Shown here: positions 19,514-22,348 of the stretch, one piece after another | How positions within the stretch are numbered: position 1 is the stretch's first letter | How the letters are laid out: every line of letters begins with the position of its first letter | Assembly (NCBI GenBank): GCA_938004075.1 | Contig: CALKWP010000190.1 | Span: 1 to 22,348 of the forward strand | Direction: 5' to 3' | Origin: an uncultured Methanomassiliicoccales archaeon | GTDB lineage: Archaea; Thermoplasmatota; Thermoplasmata; SG8-5 | Length of the DNA stretch: 22,348 bases | The notes under the pieces: generated by a model | Database searches by the model: none | The model's input: the letters and a program-made list of their open reading frames with translations, nothing else | Told to the model about the DNA's origin: nothing | Position numbers and translations under genes: made by a program

Positions 19514-20322
19514 CAAACCTCACCGCTCGCACCTGATTCTGGCAATTCTCCCTCTTCATCATCAATGACAAGGAACTCCTCATCTTCCTCTATCTCTGAA
19601 TCCTGTTCCTCTTCCTCAGCAACTTTCTCTTCCTGCTCAGGCTTGCGTTTGAACATCTCGGAATCTGGATTCTTCAAAGCCTTTGAAAAACTGTAATACT
19701 TGAATACGCGCTGGATTACCTGGGCAACTGACATTGAGATAAGCATGTATAGAAGCATCCAGTTTGTGAAGGCGCAGCAGGTGCTTGTGCTAAGGGAAGC
19801 CTTCATGTCCACATTGTTTGACCATGGGACTGATAATGTGGCCCCTGGGATATCGTTGATGAACGCGCCAATGAATGCGAATGTGCCAACCAGAAAAATC
19901 ATTGTGAACATCATCGGCTTCATCTGGTCGAATGTGGACATCATCTGGTCCTTTGACATGTCCATCTGCTTCTGGGTTAGTCGCTTAATCTCGGCTTCGT
20001 TGCCTGAAAGTCTGGCTTCCCTCATTTTCTTGTTGAAGTCCTTCATCTTGAACTGCTTCTCCGCAGAATCAACCCAGTCTATGAAGTAATGCCGAACGGC
20101 GCTGGAAAAGGTGACCAATCCGATGCCCGCAAAGAGGACGGTAAGCACAGGATACAAGCCGTTGAAACCAATGATCGGTTCCAGAATTATGCCTGCCACG
20201 TTGCCGACGCCGTCCCTGAGTTCGGGGATGAACATTATGAACATCGTTCCGAATATCATCATCATCATGAGCATCTGGGAACTGGCTTGGCCCTGTGGGG
20301 GCGGACTCGGTGCGCTTGCCAT
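19513..20322 (-). CDS. DUF106/EMC3-superfamily membrane insertase-like protein
   Basis: The 269-residue protein belongs to the archaeal DUF106 family, related to EMC3, TMCO1 and the Oxa1/YidC insertases, which help membrane proteins enter the bilayer. After a short polar, proline-rich N terminus, hydrophobic segments lie at about 17-35 and 50-75. A conserved amphipathic coiled coil ('MREARLSGNEAEIKRLTQKQ', about 99-118) is followed by the methionine-rich 'MMSTFDQMKPMMFTMI' and further helices at about 136-155 and 187-206. The C terminus is a highly acidic cytosolic tail over about the last 40 residues. The start at 20322 has AAGGAG about 7 bases upstream. It lies between the DHH gene (30-base gap) and cmk (one-base overlap). 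The cluster position is typical; the acidic tail looks longer than I expect for the family. Confidence 0.88.
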   Translation of the reverse strand: MASAPSPPPQGQASSQMLMMMMIFGTMFIMFIPELRDGVGNVAGIILEPIIGFNGLYPVLTVLFAGIGLVTFSSAVRHYFIDWVDSAEKQFKMKDFNKKMREARLSGNEAEIKRLTQKQMDMSKDQMMSTFDQMKPMMFTMIFLVGTFAFIGAFINDIPGATLSVPWSNNVDMKASLSTSTCCAFTNWMLLYMLISMSVAQVIQRVFKYYSFSKALKNPDSEMFKRKPEQEEKVAEEEEQDSEIEEDEEFLVIDDEEGELPESGASGEV

Positions 20323-20352
20323 TCAAACTCCTTTCTGGCTAATCACGATACA

Positions 20353-21342
20353 CTATAATACGTTTTCCTCATTGCTCCTGCGTTCTTTCTTTGTGTTTTT
20401 CAGAACGCTGGCCGCATTCTGCATGCATATGTCAAGCAATGCTTCCGCATCGCCGATTCCCGTCAATCCAGCGGCCCCATCATGGCCTCCTCCCTCGCCC
20501 TGGGATTCACCCGCTATGCGATTGAAGAGGTCCCCAAGATGAATTCCAGCTTTTTGGGCCTGGGAGTTCGCTCTTCCGGTTATCCTGAATTCATCATCCT
20601 TCTGTGAACCCGCAAATGCAACATCAGCGCCGAGAGAGAGAAGGGCGTTGCAAACTGCAGACTCGAATGCGCCAATCTCGCTGACGGCCACAATCCAGTC
20701 GCCGAACCTCTCATAGCGCATTCTCTGGACGCCTTTCAACCTGGACATCTTTCTGGAAATGTCCTGGTCCTCTGCAACTTCGAAGACAGCCATGACCTCT
20801 TCCATGGAAAGACCGGATGAAGCGAGAATCTCGGATATGGCCGCAAAAGTTTCGCTGCCGCCCCTTCTCATGTGCCCGGTATCGGAGACAATTCCGGAGA
20901 GCAGACATAACCCTATCTCCCTGGAGATTCTTTCTGGTTGGCCAATTATTCTCCATGCCAGTTCGCAGGTCGAAGTGAGATTTTCCTCGATGATTGAGTG
21001 ATTGGATGTGATTGTGCTTTTGATTTTGTGATGGTCGATGACAAGGGTTTTGTTCCAGGGCGTCCCGCTGTAGCCCAGCGATGAATCGTCCTGGGCATCC
21101 ACCACAATGAAGCGGTCGTAATCATTTGAGCCAATGCTCTCCTTTGCTTCAACACCAACAAGACTCAGCAATCGCTTGCCCAGGTGGCTGATTCCTCCTG
21201 GTGCCGCAATGCTATCTATTCCGAAATGCAGGGATAACGCCACTCCCGAACCCGCAGAGTCCAAGTCCGCGTTCGAGTGAAGCAAGATGACATTCTTGCC
21301 GCTGGCCAGCATGTTTCGTTCTTTATCGTAATCCTTTCTCAT
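20353..21342 (-). CDS. DHH/DHHA1 family phosphoesterase (archaeal RecJ-like)
   Basis: The 329-residue protein is a predicted metal-dependent phosphoesterase or exonuclease. Motif I is 'LHSNADLDSAGSG' (His22, Asp26, Asp28), motif II 'VVDAQDD' (Asp82), motif III 'VIDHHK' (Asp103-His104-His105) and motif IV 'GIVSDTGHMR' (Asp154). The DHHA1 domain ends with 'GGGHDGAAG' at about 284-292. All metal ligands appear intact. Archaeal relatives include RecJ-like/GAN nucleases and oligoribonucleases (NrnA-like), and the exact substrate cannot be told from sequence. The ATG overlaps the prefoldin stop as ATGA, so the two genes are translationally coupled. Euryarchaeal clusters often hold a small DUF3194 gene between these two; none is present here. 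Confidence 0.92.
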   Translation of the reverse strand: MRKDYDKERNMLASGKNVILLHSNADLDSAGSGVALSLHFGIDSIAAPGGISHLGKRLLSLVGVEAKESIGSNDYDRFIVVDAQDDSSLGYSGTPWNKTLVIDHHKIKSTITSNHSIIEENLTSTCELAWRIIGQPERISREIGLCLLSGIVSDTGHMRRGGSETFAAISEILASSGLSMEEVMAVFEVAEDQDISRKMSRLKGVQRMRYERFGDWIVAVSEIGAFESAVCNALLSLGADVAFAGSQKDDEFRITGRANSQAQKAGIHLGDLFNRIAGESQGEGGGHDGAAGLTGIGDAEALLDICMQNAASVLKNTKKERRSNEENVL

Positions 21343-21692
21343 GCCTTTTCCTTTTGGAGGGCATCGGTGAGTTCCTTCTGCAGGTTCTGGTGCATTTCCC
21401 TCAGGGTCTTCTCCTGGTTGCCGAGCGTCTTCACACGTATCTCCAGGGTCTCTTTCTTCTCCTCAAGCTCCTTCAGTAGACCTTCCTTGTCATTGTTCTT
21501 GACAAGTATAGTTCCGACGCTCTTGTAAATCTCTGCGCCTTTCTTCAGTTTGGACAGTTCCTCGACGGTTTTCTCTATCTCGGTGACCTGCATGTCTATC
21601 TGGTACTTCTGCTGGGCTATGACCTGTATCTGCTGCTGGATCTGCTGAAACTGCATTATCTTTCCCTGCATCTCCTGGCTTATGTCGTTCAT
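21339..21692 (-). CDS. pfdB: Prefoldin subunit beta
   Basis: Prefoldin is a hexameric cytosolic chaperone (two alpha, four beta) that passes unfolded proteins to the thermosome. This 117-residue protein has the usual beta-subunit length and plan: an N-terminal coiled coil rich in glutamine ('QQIQQQIQVIAQQKYQID'), a beta-hairpin core around 'KGAEIYKSVGTILVKND'-like residues and a C-terminal coiled coil of Glu/Lys heptads. The start at 21692 overlaps the pcc1 stop as ATGA and has an excellent GGAGG ribosome site 7 bases upstream; a longer version from 21740 would overlap pcc1 further and lacks support. Its partner alpha subunit is not in the window. Confidence 0.95.
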   Translation of the reverse strand: MNDISQEMQGKIMQFQQIQQQIQVIAQQKYQIDMQVTEIEKTVEELSKLKKGAEIYKSVGTILVKNNDKEGLLKELEEKKETLEIRVKTLGNQEKTLREMHQNLQKELTDALQKEKA

Positions 21693-21931
21693 CCAATTCC
21701 TCCTATCGTTTCGTTCGTATCTATTGCGAGCTTGGTCCATCTCAGGTATGAGTTCAATGCCGCCCGCAAGGCGACAATGTCCTCTGCATTTATAGTTATA
21801 ACGACGTCATTTCGTTCATGTTTTACATCTATGCAATTACGGGATATCTCGTCGTTCGACTCGCTGCTCAATATGCTGGATATCATTTCAGCACTTGACT
21901 CTACCTGGATGCGCACCTCGGCCCTCATCAT
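21689..21931 (-). CDS. pcc1: KEOPS complex subunit Pcc1
   Basis: Pcc1 is the dimerising subunit of KEOPS, which makes threonylcarbamoyl-adenosine at position 37 of ANN-decoding tRNAs with Kae1, Bud32 and Cgi121. The 80-residue length fits. The C-terminal 'EDIVALRAALNSYLRW' is the family signature, after a beta-rich half with 'DVVITINAED'. Two adjacent ATGs (21931 and 21928) are possible. No Shine-Dalgarno precedes them, but a TATA-like element 25 bases upstream fits a leaderless transcript. It overlaps pfdB by four bases, the arrangement seen in other euryarchaea. Confidence 0.9.
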   Translation of the reverse strand: MMRAEVRIQVESSAEMISSILSSESNDEISRNCIDVKHERNDVVITINAEDIVALRAALNSYLRWTKLAIDTNETIGGIG

Positions 21932-21952
21932 CGAACAGTAGATGGCTTGTGT

Positions 21953-21960
21953 CTATTAAC
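21953..21960 (-). promoter_or_regulatory. Putative internal TATA box upstream of pcc1
   Basis: In the 42-base gap between the zinc-ribbon gene and pcc1 the minus strand reads AATGTTAATAGAC. Its centre is about 25 bases before ATG 21931, which would give a leaderless pcc1 mRNA and a second promoter within the cluster. The consensus match is modest. Confidence 0.4.
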
Positions 21961-21973
21961 ATTTTGGTCTGAC

Positions 21974-22348
21974 TCATTCGAACTTCGTGCCACATTGTGG
22001 ACAAGCATCAGAATCGGGTTCAACCTCGCATCCACATTGCGGGCAGAGGTACGTGTATTCATCCTTATTGTCAAAAATCGCACCGCATTTGCATCTTTCG
22101 GCACCATTCTGAACATAAGCCTCGCACACAGGGCATTGATAAAATATCTCCATTATGTCTGTTCCTTCTTCATTTTCACGTGCTATTTCGATATCTGGCT
22201 CATTTATTGGAGCAGATTGCTCTTCCAGTTCGATGGTGACGAGCTCGAAACCGCAAATCGGACACACGTCAATTTCATATATGCATGCAAGATAGAAGAA
22301 CTTTCCGCATTCACAGAAGGTGAGGGCAGTTCCTGGCTCCAGCTTTCC
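21974..22348 (-). CDS. Triple zinc-ribbon protein (5' partial)
   Basis: The frame stays open to the window edge, so the true start lies beyond 22348; a GTG at 22267 is internal, because the 27 codons upstream of it already contain ribbon cysteines. The 124 visible residues hold three zinc-ribbon-like modules. The first uses CxC (12, 14) with CPIC (29, 32). The second uses CPVC (72, 75) with CKC (86, 88). The third uses CPQC (102, 105) with CPQC (116, 119). A very acidic linker (about 40-66) separates the first two. Rubredoxin-like 'CPxCG' knuckles suggest a structural or nucleic-acid/protein-binding role. In other euryarchaea this cluster position is held by ribosomal protein L37ae and RpoP, which are also zinc ribbons, but this protein is longer and not identical to either. 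Function unknown. Confidence 0.8.
   Translation of the reverse strand, partial: GKLEPGTALTFCECGKFFYLACIYEIDVCPICGFELVTIELEEQSAPINEPDIEIARENEEGTDIMEIFYQCPVCEAYVQNGAERCKCGAIFDNKDEYTYLCPQCGCEVEPDSDACPQCGTKFE

Noticed and set aside
21974..22267. Zinc-ribbon gene starting at GTG 22267 as a complete 97-residue protein
   Set aside because: The frame continues open upstream to the window edge and encodes the CxC half of the first ribbon, so the GTG is an internal valine.

Overview
The window looks archaeal, most likely euryarchaeal and tentatively Thermoplasmata-like. The evidence is an archaeal/eukaryotic-type prolyl-tRNA synthetase, Cbf5, archaeal-type CMP kinase, prefoldin beta, the KEOPS subunit Pcc1, a DUF106 (EMC3-superfamily) membrane protein, DUF11 surface proteins with a PEF-CTERM-like tail, and TATA boxes about 25 bp upstream of start codons that suggest leaderless transcripts. 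The assignment below domain level is inference. Amber (TAG) ends 6 of 17 genes, which argues against a pyrrolysine-using genome. No rRNA, tRNA, CRISPR array or insertion sequence was found, and there is no gene-free stretch longer than about 170 bases.

Layout. (1) Positions 1-7009, plus strand: three tightly packed exported, membrane-anchored proteins. They are a DUF11-repeat protein cut by the window edge, a small single-domain protein, and a 1096-residue Ig-like repeat protein. The prolyl-tRNA synthetase gene (6975-8390) overlaps the last of them. (2) 8391-8901: a convergent spacer with a nested inverted repeat, a small two-helix membrane protein on the minus strand, and a divergent promoter pair. 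(3) 8902-10491, plus: an unrecognised 529-residue protein with SAP-like helices, helical repeats and a C-terminal zinc ribbon. (4) 10514-13522, minus: a sugar-1-phosphate nucleotidyltransferase (GlmU-like) and GlmS, two steps of UDP-GlcNAc synthesis. (5) 13694-17233, plus: a single-chain pyruvate:ferredoxin oxidoreductase of the NifJ type, closed by a bacterial-looking hairpin/T-tract terminator. (6) 17377-22348, minus: a compact informational operon read from the window edge leftwards: three-ribbon zinc protein, pcc1, prefoldin beta, DHH phosphoesterase, DUF106 membrane protein, cmk, cbf5 and a Trm9-like methyltransferase. Most junctions in it are 1- or 4-base start/stop overlaps.

How the genes may work together. 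The minus-strand operon joins tRNA and rRNA modification (KEOPS, Cbf5, Trm9-like) with protein folding and membrane insertion (prefoldin, DUF106). The GlmU-like/GlmS pair makes UDP-GlcNAc precursors that could supply glycans for the sequon-rich surface proteins; this link is inference. The NifJ-type enzyme links pyruvate and acetyl-CoA with ferredoxin. Its single-chain architecture and its terminator make it the best candidate for horizontal acquisition. The most novel-looking items are the 529-residue zinc-ribbon protein, the three-ribbon protein at the right edge, and the structured spacer at 8402-8465. I saw no clear new defence or mobile system.
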